Assembly (NCBI RefSeq): GCF_000210295.1
Contig: NC_026736.1
Coordinates: 1,204,022 to 1,268,021 of the forward strand
DNA: 64,000 nucleotides
Origin: Trypanosoma brucei gambiense DAL972
Lineage: Eukaryota > Euglenozoa > Kinetoplastea > Trypanosomatida > Trypanosomatidae
Reading direction: 5' to 3'
Position numbers and translations under genes: made by a program. This document shows positions 1 to 8,431 of the stretch, in pieces (positions within the stretch are counted from its first letter, which is position 1; each line of letters starts with the position of its first letter). A model generated the notes under the pieces. That model made no database searches and had not been told where the DNA came from. It saw nothing but the letters and a program-made list of their open reading frames with translations.

Positions 1-1306
1 TGCTCACTGGCGCCTCAGGCCGGAACCCTTTACAGTTTGCCATGCCGAAGCCACCACTTCTTGACGTGCAACCACTCTCAACGTTGGAGCTGTGGGACCG
101 CTTCCTTGGAACCCGCGAATTATACAGTTCCGATGTTGTCCGCGCGGCATCCGGTTCTTCCGCAGAAACCGCAGCACTTGCCTTCCCGAATGTGCTGGTG
201 TTGTTGTCATTGGCATCGGTAGCAGCGACAGAATTATCGTTTCCAGACGTAAGCTCACTTTCTATGGTGTAGGTGATATCTCTTTCCTGTGAGATGGTGG
301 GGGGACTGCGTGCTTGCGGCTCTGGGAGTCCGGTAGACGATTGTGTCAAGGGAACATCTGCGCTGGTTTGTATTTTTGGGGGTGTCACTGCGTCTGACTC
401 AGGTTTCTTTTCACACAGTGTAGAATTGAGGGAAAGGCGACGAGACGCCGCCACGGAACTGCTTGATGTTTCTGACAGCCGAATTCTCCGTGGGGGGAGG
501 TCCAGTGAGAACTGCTCGTCAGCCCTTTTATCGCCACTATTTTTTTCCAAGAACATGTTCATAACAACTGCCAGTACATGCGCGGGGTGCTCTTCCGGAT
601 AGTCAGGGCCACTTGGTAGTGGTAGCGGGTTATGCTCCAGAGCCGTTTCCCTCACGTGGCGTGTAATGTCCCCACGGCGAAGTAGCTTCCCGCAAAGAAG
701 GGGGCAGAACAATTTCTTTTCTTGACACATCCTCTTATGCTGCACGGGGTCATCAGGATCGGTGAGGTATCTTCTGCACAGTGAACACTGTCGTGGTCCT
801 GATGAGGGGGCTGGAGTTGACTCCACTCCCAGACAACCGGTCATCGCCACGGATGTGTTCCAATCATTTGTTTTTTGTGCATTGTCGTTTTCAATTAGCA
901 GCGGTTGTGCCGCACAGTGCTCTTTCGGGGTATCCTTGACAATTAGACGTTTACACACAGTGCTTCCGTTGGTGGCAACGGCACTGAGTTCCGCCACACT
1001 CAGAGAGGGTGCGGCACATCCCTCTTTGGTAGCATACGAGGGTCGTTGATTCTGATATCCAATTGCCCCATTTGAAAGAGTTGTTACTTCGTTGGAATTA
1101 TCAGTCAGCAGACCTTGGGCTTGATTCACCATTGCTTGTCTTACACATACTGTAGTAAGCTGGCTGGCACTTAGCTGAACGGAGCGGCTTGACGACACGC
1201 CATAGCTTTGTTTGGAGGAAACACTAGACGAGTGCGTTTTGAGTGCTAATTCGTTTACACCACGCCGTTGGGGTTCACACTCCGAGAGGGTGTGTTGCAT
1301 GCTCAT
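1..1306 (-). CDS. Zinc-finger protein, 3' end cut off by window edge
   Basis: The minus strand is open from an ATG at 1306 to the left edge, 435 codons with no stop, so the C-terminus lies outside the window. An in-frame TGA sits directly upstream of the ATG, so this is the longest possible start; a second in-frame ATG is at 1300. Around residues 171-225 there is a Cys/His-rich block: a CxxC pair, then a His/Cys pair, then CPLLCG and a later His pair, resembling a TRAF-type or C2H2 zinc finger. The rest is Ser/Thr-rich and low in recognisable structure. Position and strand fit the downstream end of the minus-strand polycistron, directly after the dynamin-like gene. I do not recognise the protein; the finger suggests nucleic-acid or protein binding, which is inference. 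Confidence 0.75.
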   Translation of the reverse strand, partial: MSMQHTLSECEPQRRGVNELALKTHSSSVSSKQSYGVSSSRSVQLSASQLTTVCVRQAMVNQAQGLLTDNSNEVTTLSNGAIGYQNQRPSYATKEGCAAPSLSVAELSAVATNGSTVCKRLIVKDTPKEHCAAQPLLIENDNAQKTNDWNTSVAMTGCLGVESTPAPSSGPRQCSLCRRYLTDPDDPVQHKRMCQEKKLFCPLLCGKLLRRGDITRHVRETALEHNPLPLPSGPDYPEEHPAHVLAVVMNMFLEKNSGDKRADEQFSLDLPPRRIRLSETSSSSVAASRRLSLNSTLCEKKPESDAVTPPKIQTSADVPLTQSSTGLPEPQARSPPTISQERDITYTIESELTSGNDNSVAATDANDNNTSTFGKASAAVSAEEPDAARTTSELYNSRVPRKRSHSSNVESGCTSRSGGFGMANCKGFRPEAPVS

Positions 1307-1609
1307 TCAAAAAAAAAAAATTGCGACAATAATAACAACTATTATTATTACTACCACTACTAAAACCTCGTTGACACTGCTTTCGGCGCGGCTCGCCAAC
1401 TGACGAAATGCTCTTGTCCCAAGACTGCGGTTATGCAGCGACCAAACAACAAAAAAGGAAAAAGAAAAAAATGCTCTACTAATAACAAAGTAAGCCGCCG
1501 GTGTCTCTAATGGAAAAAGAAGGATGTGAGGACCATGGGAAAGGGAGAGCGAATAGGCTTCTACAGAGCAAATACAAAGGCAGTAATGATCACACCAACC
1601 CGATAAATG

Positions 1610-1655
<46 letters not shown>

Positions 1656-3056
1656 ATCGCAAAACGGATGACCAACAGCACGTCAAAATGACACTTGATC
1701 ATTACCTCTTCCGAATCCGATTCCTGTGCGCACCGTCCAGCACCCGAACTAACGAAGACACCATTCATCTGCGTGTGTTCTTACAAGTGAATGGGGCCTT
1801 CGTTTGGAATTTCCGCATAAACGCGGCACATTTGGCGGTTTCTCACAAAAAACCACATCGTCCCCAAAATATCCCCGCTATCATGTTAACGGACAATCAA
1901 ATTAACTTTTCCACATTATCAACAATGGTGAAACAAAATCAAAGGAGTTCGACGGGGGGATACATGGTTCGTCCGGTACTCATTTCCTTCTTTGGGATTC
2001 CAACTTAATACATAAAATATAATCACGACACAAGGTCGGAACAAATTCAGTCCTGCCTCACAAGATGTCTCTCTCATGGAGGTTTGGTTATGACATTGGA
2101 TTGAGGTTACGAAATAGTGAATGGGGAAACGCAAAAGTAATGAGCAAACGGTCAACCACAAGATTTTATCAAGTTCTGTTCATCTCGTAATAACCGACAG
2201 CAAATACGGTGGACATTATCCTAAACATTTTTTTCTTATCTGGCTGAAAATACTCACAAGACCAGAGACATTGAGACAAGGCAACAGAAAATATGGAAGA
2301 GAGGGAAAATACAAACACGAAGTGAGTAAACGGAAGAACGTCACCGCACCACAGATATGTGGTTATGGCAAAAATACACACAGCGGCAGATTGCAACAGA
2401 TACATTACTCACAATCAGGTAATTAAAAAAGCATAAGGTTTGCACAATAAAAGTAGTGAAGAAGAAGCAAAAGGCAAAAAGTATTTTTTAAAAAAAAGCA
2501 TTGAGAAATGCGCGCTTGACACGCGGACATTCGGAGTCGCACGAGGTAGAGCCAGAAAAAAAAAAAGGACGAAAACGCCCGTCCACGTAAGGAGTAGTGT
2601 ACCAGCACGCTCCTTCAACTTTGTTTTTTTTTTCCTCTCCAACCACACCAAGCCGCAAACAGATACAAAGACACAATAATTCCCGCCTCCGAGTTAACCC
2701 ACATGCGACCTACCTGATCAAAGAGTGGAAGGTGAAGGCAAACAAAAAAAAGCAAAGACCAAAGCAAAACAGGTTACAACGAAGAGTTGTAAGGATATAA
2801 ACACCCGAAAATCCCATTATTCAAAGATTTCTTTCTTACAAAGAAGGATCAATACAAAAAACATGTCAGGATTCGTAGCAACAAAGTGATGTCAGAGAAT
2901 AGACATCAAGGAAAATCATGTTTGAGTAACCAAACAAGGTACCTACATTTTTTAGAGTGTATTCCCATCTTCTTTTCATTACACACTTCGTTACATACAA
3001 GTACTTCCTTCATAAACAAAAGATCTGTCCACAAACATTCCCGCATATTCGGTCAC
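1307..3056. other. Intergenic region, unique flank left of duplication
   Basis: No convincing gene. It holds the distal 3' untranslated region of the dynamin-like gene and the upstream region of the zinc-finger gene (both minus strand). It has A-rich tracts on the plus strand (pyrimidine tracts in the mRNA sense) and a CA/TA microsatellite. The open frames seen here are low-complexity and lack family resemblance. Confidence 0.7.
1610..1655. repeat. (AC)n(AT)n microsatellite
   Basis: A run of about ten AC units (1610-1630) passes directly into about twelve AT units (1631-1655). Likely hypervariable in length between strains (inference). Confidence 0.95.
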
Positions 3057-3176
3057 AATGTAAAGACCCATTCGTACAATCCAATTTTTTTGTGTTGCAG
3101 TCTCGCGCGCCTCAGCAACACTGCATATCCCTTCAGCCCATAATCCCAACAGACACACGCATATAAACCGCAAAGC

Positions 3177-5159
3177 CTAAATAAGAGCAAACTCTCGAAC
3201 ACTGTCAAGGGCGGTACGCGCCTTCGTTAAAGCAGTCATCATCGCCGTGGTGGCGCTTCGTTGCTGAGCAATTTGTGGTGGCTCCGCAAGCAATTCCTCA
3301 ACGGACCTTTCAGAATACAGTTTTCGCACCAACCTGGCATACACATCCTCACGCAACTTAGTTATCATGAGAAGAGTGATCGCTTTCGGTACCTGATCAG
3401 CAACATTACTCTTCACGACAGCAAAGTAGCCCTCCACCATCTCACGAACTGCATCGTTGATATACTGTTCATGCGTTGACATTTTTTCATTTAGTTTGAT
3501 GGAAGATGGTACGGCACCCATGTTGGATTTCTCCCCTTGAGAGACAATTGATTCTATCAGTCCCTTTCCACTTTTATCCTTGCTCACCTTCGCCTTACCC
3601 TTATCTTTATCATTTTCATTACCACCTTCTTCCTTTGACTCTTGGGCATTGCCACCAAATATTTTGATGAACGATCGCTGCACAAGATCCTCCATCAGTG
3701 GATGTTTCACATTGATGAAACCACGTTCAGCAGCAATGATTGTTTTAACATGCTCTACCGTGGGCGCACGGAATTCATTCAGCGCCTCACGGCATATATC
3801 CACAACAGCCTGCTTCAGTTTGGGGAAGCGCTCCAACTTGATTGAGCAGGCGTCGATGATCTTTATGAGTTCCTCGTACGTAAATTGCACGCACTTGAGT
3901 GACGGATCCTCCAAGCGTCCGATCTGCTGTTTTGCAAGTGCAACAAACACGTGATCTGATGGAAACAGGGACGCGTGCATACCAGCCATGTTCCGCGCAT
4001 TAATGCGAATATACTCGTCGGTAAGGTCATTCTTCGCACTGATGCCGTTAACATATGTAGAGAAACATTCATGGAATATATAGTCAAGGCGGGCGCCACC
4101 AAGCAGTTCCTTAGAAGCATCCGATGCACCGCCATCAATTGTGTGGTTGATTGCGTCGCAAAACACTTTGATTAATGCCAGCATGCTAGCACCAGGATCC
4201 ACTCTGTCATGCTCACGCATACCAAGCCTCTCCATCTGTTTCCTTGTATCATCCAAGAGCTTGTCTACATGACTCTTTAACTCTGGAATAACCATCTTGA
4301 TGTGCTCGAGCAAGAGACCATTTAACTTCTGTGTCAGGTACTCTGTGCCCTGTGTGTCAGCAATGGACGCATATGCCGGGTGGTTGCGAAAAAATTCCTT
4401 TTCATCGTCACGAGCCGCTTGCATCCCCTTTGATGTATTTATATCATGTTGGCTGCGGTTAACGACACCAACGAAGCCGTGTCGAAGAGACAAAACCTTC
4501 CCAGTAAGGATGTCGTACGCATCAGTGCCGCGATCCATAAGGTCCAATTTCGTTAACACGGCAATTGTTCTCTCCCCCTCGGGATCCAACTGCTTGGCTA
4601 TCTGGAGCGAAGAGCTCGTGGCCAAGTCAGCGTTTGCAGGAGATATCGCAAGAATAATTGTGTTTGAAGGAGAGATGTAACGCGTTACCATACTCTTGAT
4701 CTGCCGATCGATATCTTTTGGTTGGTCACCAACGGCGTTCATCACGAGCCCGGGAAGATCGACAAGTGTCAGGTTAAGCACATGGGATGAGTAAATCTTG
4801 AGATTAATAGGCTTATCCGTAATAGCGGAGTGTCCAGCAACTTCCGTTGTACGGTTCTGAATCTCCTCATTGATCTCAGAAAAATCAAAAAACTTCTTAT
4901 TGGGTCTGTGGAGAAACTCACCCCATTCATCCTTGTTTGACCTTGGTAACTGTACCAGCTGCAAAACCAGTGGGCACCGTGTCACAATGCCTGAACCACG
5001 AGGAAGGAAATCCTTACCGACAATAGCCTCCAGCACACTGCTTTTGCCGGCACTCTGACTTCCCACAACAGCAATCTGTGGGAGGTTAAGCTTGATGTTC
5101 ATCTTGACATTTGCAAAGGCATCGTGTAGGTCATTGACGACCGAGATGAGTCGCTCCAT
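3177..5159 (-). CDS. DLP: Dynamin-like GTPase (copy 1)
   Basis: A 660-residue dynamin-superfamily GTPase. The GTPase domain has the G1 P-loop GSQSAGKS at residues 33-40, DLPG at 134-137, TKLD at 203-206 and VNRS at 233-236. The middle/stalk region follows, then a Lys/Glu/Asp-rich insert at about 504-545, and a GTPase effector domain at about 560-655. There is no PH or proline-rich domain, as in DRP1/Vps1-type proteins. In T. brucei this pair is the known TbDLP family, implicated in mitochondrial fission, endocytosis and cytokinesis. Compared with copy 2 it differs at 19 residues, among them E196, I199, A200, D213 and S224 near the G4 motif, H317-N337 in the stalk, and E558, S619 and E621 near the C-terminus. 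GTP-binding motifs are intact in both copies. The start is the first ATG, with a good splice acceptor about 15 bp upstream. Confidence 0.97.
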   Translation of the reverse strand: MERLISVVNDLHDAFANVKMNIKLNLPQIAVVGSQSAGKSSVLEAIVGKDFLPRGSGIVTRCPLVLQLVQLPRSNKDEWGEFLHRPNKKFFDFSEINEEIQNRTTEVAGHSAITDKPINLKIYSSHVLNLTLVDLPGLVMNAVGDQPKDIDRQIKSMVTRYISPSNTIILAISPANADLATSSSLQIAKQLDPEGERTIAVLTKLDLMDRGTDAYDILTGKVLSLRHGFVGVVNRSQHDINTSKGMQAARDDEKEFFRNHPAYASIADTQGTEYLTQKLNGLLLEHIKMVIPELKSHVDKLLDDTRKQMERLGMREHDRVDPGASMLALIKVFCDAINHTIDGGASDASKELLGGARLDYIFHECFSTYVNGISAKNDLTDEYIRINARNMAGMHASLFPSDHVFVALAKQQIGRLEDPSLKCVQFTYEELIKIIDACSIKLERFPKLKQAVVDICREALNEFRAPTVEHVKTIIAAERGFINVKHPLMEDLVQRSFIKIFGGNAQESKEEGGNENDKDKGKAKVSKDKSGKGLIESIVSQGEKSNMGAVPSSIKLNEKMSTHEQYINDAVREMVEGYFAVVKSNVADQVPKAITLLMITKLREDVYARLVRKLYSERSVEELLAEPPQIAQQRSATTAMMTALTKARTALDSVREFALI

Positions 5160-5173
5160 AGGATCAAAAGTAT

Positions 5174-5219
5174 CTAATAAAGTTGTAAGATATTAGTGTG
5201 CATGTGTGTGTGAAGAGGG
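5174..5219 (-). promoter_or_regulatory. Predicted spliced-leader acceptor for DLP
   Basis: On the minus strand a C/T-rich tract (5210-5219) is followed by CA/AT-rich sequence without AG until the AG at 5175-5174, leaving a 14-nt leader before the ATG. The same site occurs in copy 2 at 15196-15195. Inferred from the kinetoplastid rule of first AG after a pyrimidine tract. Confidence 0.55.
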
Positions 5220-5427
5220 GGAGATATAAACATCAACAAGGAAAGAACCAGATGCAAGAACAATGATAACGAACATAAGGTGGGAATTCGGAAGACACTG
5301 TCACACATTTATCGTCACAGAGGTAGATTTTGCCTCATAGAAGAAGAGGGAAATATGATCTATTTTACAGGGTATGAGGTTGTGCGGCCCCCCTTACCTA
5401 GTCACAGCAGTATGGATCAGTAATCTT

Positions 5428-6579
5428 TCACCCGGTTCCATCCTCATTTTTATCGTCACTCAGAAGACCAAGCAAGCGCTGCCGCCGCCGCCTCGCCTCA
5501 GAAACCTCCTGCAAAACGTGTGGTGCGTACGGTATCCTAATTCGCAGTTCACCATTCACCGAGGCGCGTTGTACATTAACACCCGAGGGAGCAACCTCTT
5601 GGCTTAACGGAACCTGGATGAGTTTCTCCTTAACAAACACTCGTATGTAGTTCACTTCCACTTGTACGTCAATTAGCGTTGTGGAGAGGAATCTCGGTAC
5701 CTTCACTGTCAACACAACTGCTTCACCATCATCCGCTTCCTCGTCAAGAGTGAAGGGGAGTTTGGGTTCGTTTCTCAGCAGAAGCCGCCCGTGCTTCGCT
5801 ATTTCCTCCTCCGCAGTGAGACGCTGCGGCTTCCTTTCCAACTCTTCACGTATCGCGCCGAACTGACTAGACCGCTCACGTTCCCGTTGCTCTTCCCTTT
5901 TGCGCCTCTCCTCCTCCTCCTTCTCGCGCAGCATCTGGAGCCGCTCCTCTGGAGTATGACCATATAAACGCTCACCCTTCTCGTTGTATCGTGGCGGAAA
6001 GGGGTCAACGCCTCGTGCAACCATCTCTGACTTGATACGCTCCGCTTCCTGCAGTCGCAGTGCCTCCTCATTCACAGCGACTGAAATGTCGTCTTTGCTT
6101 TGACGCGCCTCCAGCCGCTCTGTCTTAATTACCTCTTCTCCATCGAGCTCACGCAGTTGCGGCAGCGCATGCACAACGTAGGCACGGTACCCGGCCACCT
6201 TCGTGCATGGGTTTCCAGTAAGATGCAACTGGTCCAGGAAAGCGTTCGCCCGCAGGCGCTCCACGCATGTCACGTCCGCCACAAAGTTCAGCGTCAGATC
6301 CAGACGCTCCAGGGCCTCACATCCCTCGAGACCTTCGATGTAAGTAATATTGTTCACAGCAAGGTTCAAATATTTGAGATACTTGAGATGCTGTAGGCCC
6401 TCGATGCGGGAAATGTAGTTGTTGCACAAGTATAGGATCTCCAGCTCACGACACGCGTCCCCAATGAGCTCGATCCTTTCAATGTCCTGCTGATGCAGTG
6501 CCACCTCCTTCAGGTTGCTTAGGCAACCTTCATTGTGCTCCGCGCGACGCCGAAGAAGGTCGGTAGTGATGCGGCCCAT
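5428..6579 (-). CDS. LRTP: LRR/CS-domain ciliary assembly protein LRTP (copy 1)
   Basis: A 383-residue protein starting at the ATG at 6579; the frame extends five codons upstream only to a TTG. The N-terminal half holds about five leucine-rich repeats of the SDS22-like type (LEILYLCNNYISRIEGL, LKYLNLAVNNITYIEGL) capped by an LRRcap-like segment near residues 125-150. A strongly charged coiled coil rich in Glu/Arg follows (about 165-250). The C-terminal 90 residues form a beta-rich CS/p23-like domain. This is the architecture of LRRC6/DNAAF11 (tilB, seahorse), a cytoplasmic factor for axonemal dynein assembly. The T. brucei member, LRTP, was described as acting in basal body duplication and flagellar biogenesis. 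Identical in both copies of the duplication. Confidence 0.93.
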   Translation of the reverse strand: MGRITTDLLRRRAEHNEGCLSNLKEVALHQQDIERIELIGDACRELEILYLCNNYISRIEGLQHLKYLKYLNLAVNNITYIEGLEGCEALERLDLTLNFVADVTCVERLRANAFLDQLHLTGNPCTKVAGYRAYVVHALPQLRELDGEEVIKTERLEARQSKDDISVAVNEEALRLQEAERIKSEMVARGVDPFPPRYNEKGERLYGHTPEERLQMLREKEEEERRKREEQRERERSSQFGAIREELERKPQRLTAEEEIAKHGRLLLRNEPKLPFTLDEEADDGEAVVLTVKVPRFLSTTLIDVQVEVNYIRVFVKEKLIQVPLSQEVAPSGVNVQRASVNGELRIRIPYAPHVLQEVSEARRRRQRLLGLLSDDKNEDGTG

Positions 6580-6786
6580 TGCTTGTATGAACAATTAAAA
6601 CAAAGGTCCGCTGCTTATGCCGCCCGCCCTATAAGCAACAGGATACTCTATACCTTGAAGAAGGAACGGAAAGAAGTGATGAAATAGGGAGAACGCGGCA
6701 ATACCGGAATGCTGATGCACTAATGGGACCGCATAGCACCGCTACGGAATTCTCGATAGAAACTACACCAGAGACCATTACGTACC

Positions 6787-8061
6787 TCAGAGTGGCGACA
6801 TGGTGGGGGCTCCACAGCTACTATCCCCAAATGCCATCTGCAGTGCCCGCCGCGCGTCGTCAAAACGCTGGTGATCCCCAGACAACATCGCCTCGTCCAC
6901 CACCTCAGTGTGGCGCAGCAGCACCGTGTCTTCGTCGCGCAGTTTGTGTCTGTACTCATAGTGTCCCAGCCGCACCAACTCACGCCCCGCAACGGACGCG
7001 CGCATAAGCGTCAGGAAGGTGTCCATCAACACCTCGTAGAACGGTGACGACATGGCATGCCGCCGCAGCAGCATGTGCAAGCCTGACACCGTTGAGTCCA
7101 GCGCCTCGTGCGAGCCTGCGGGAAAGACGGCGCGGATAGCATCACGGTGGCGGAAGTGGTAGTCAAGGCGGCGTCCGAACACGAACTCACGCGCCGCATG
7201 ATTTGTGCATGCCATCGCTATGGTTGCTACAGCGCATGAGGGCAACGGAGATCCCAGTGGAAGTCCCAGCACACCATTCACCAGCTGCTCTGTTGCACTA
7301 GTCGCGTGCTGCAGATAAGACATCATCGCTGACACGGACCCAGGGTACTCACTACTTACCAACCCGGCACCCATGCTACACAGTGGTACACACCCGTTCA
7401 CGAGCGAAAGAATTTCCGCTGCCAATGGTCCATCTAACCACGTAACACTCTCTCGTCGCCAGAGCCGCTCCGTCAGCGACTGCAATGAACGGGAAAGCTC
7501 AACGTCAGCCTTACCACCCAAAGCGAACGAAAGCGTGACACCGCTATTCCTATTGGCATCACCTCCATCACACGCAGCCGCAGACGTCACGGCCCATTCC
7601 CTTGCAAAAAGAGGCCCGGACACAACAACTAACTTCGATGGCAGATCCTGAGACACCCGCCCAAGCTGCTCCAGTGGCGTCAAGCCTTCTCTAGTAAAAC
7701 CACGTGTGAACAGGAGCATCGGCACGTCAGCGTGATTCTGCGCGCACCTAACCATCGGGGGCGTATGAGCGCCGTCATTTTCCAGGCACGTTGCTGGGAC
7801 GCATGAAAGTACAGCATCCACATCTACGTCATCCTTTATGGGCTCCGCATCTACAGCGCGCACCGTCAACCCTGATGGCGCTCGTATGCGTCGGTCAGCC
7901 AGGCGGAAAGTGCGTGAGCCATACTGCACATCATGAAGGTAGTCACGGTCACGCCCTACCATCGTCACCTCACAAGACGCGGCCGCCCCATTCGCTAGCA
8001 GAGAGAGGGCACATGCAGTCCCCAGCTCCCCACTACCAAGCACAAGTAGTCGGCTGCGCAT
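6787..8061 (-). CDS. Glycerol-3-phosphate dehydrogenase-like protein, catalytic lysines missing (copy 1)
   Basis: A 424-residue protein with an N-terminal Rossmann fold (GSGELG at 9-14) and the SGP-x-FA-x-E element at 148-154 typical of NAD-dependent glycerol-3-phosphate dehydrogenase. The C-terminal half is helical like the family's substrate domain. The family's TKG lysine appears as TRG (R120). The second lysine, in the GALKN motif, falls in the segment LAAEILSLVNG (213-223) where no Lys is present, and the following GxNx(R/K) motif is also unrecognisable. It therefore looks like a divergent or inactive paralogue rather than the glycosomal enzyme; its C-terminus (SPL) is not a standard PTS1. 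The alignment was done by eye. Identical in both copies. Confidence 0.75.
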   Translation of the reverse strand: MRSRLLVLGSGELGTACALSLLANGAAASCEVTMVGRDRDYLHDVQYGSRTFRLADRRIRAPSGLTVRAVDAEPIKDDVDVDAVLSCVPATCLENDGAHTPPMVRCAQNHADVPMLLFTRGFTREGLTPLEQLGRVSQDLPSKLVVVSGPLFAREWAVTSAAACDGGDANRNSGVTLSFALGGKADVELSRSLQSLTERLWRRESVTWLDGPLAAEILSLVNGCVPLCSMGAGLVSSEYPGSVSAMMSYLQHATSATEQLVNGVLGLPLGSPLPSCAVATIAMACTNHAAREFVFGRRLDYHFRHRDAIRAVFPAGSHEALDSTVSGLHMLLRRHAMSSPFYEVLMDTFLTLMRASVAGRELVRLGHYEYRHKLRDEDTVLLRHTEVVDEAMLSGDHQRFDDARRALQMAFGDSSCGAPTMSPL

Positions 8062-8431
8062 GACAAATTCACAGATCTGCCCCGTACCTCACCGCTCCAA
8101 ACATCAAACCTTGGAGAGGCAACATCAAAGGAGGATAGGGAACAACAAAGACATATGGAGGAGTAGCAACCGCAGGCTGCAACACTGTAGTGACGGGGAA
8201 CCAACAAAAAACATGCAAACGCCATGTCCACCACTCACAAGCAAGCTGGTGGGAAGTCTCCCGATGAATGGTAAAATAAATGTTACCCACTCATGCGCTA
8301 GCAATAAACTTTACCAATACTACCTCCTTCATGTTTCTCATTTCTCCCTCCCCAACCCTAAAAACAAAATTCACCTGTGTTTCCTGCACACACAGTCATG
8401 CGTAGTGGAGCCATGCACAAAATATACTGGC
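8062..8431. other. Intergenic region between aminopeptidase and GPDH-like gene (copy 1)
   Basis: No gene seen. Contains the 3' flank of the aminopeptidase and the acceptor region of the dehydrogenase-like gene. Purine-rich plus-strand patches (for example 8120-8165) are pyrimidine tracts in the mRNA sense. Confidence 0.7.

Noticed and set aside
1307..1768. 153-codon minus-strand frame
   Set aside because: Translation is dominated by the AC/AT microsatellite and homopolymers (Ile-Tyr and Phe runs); intergenic.
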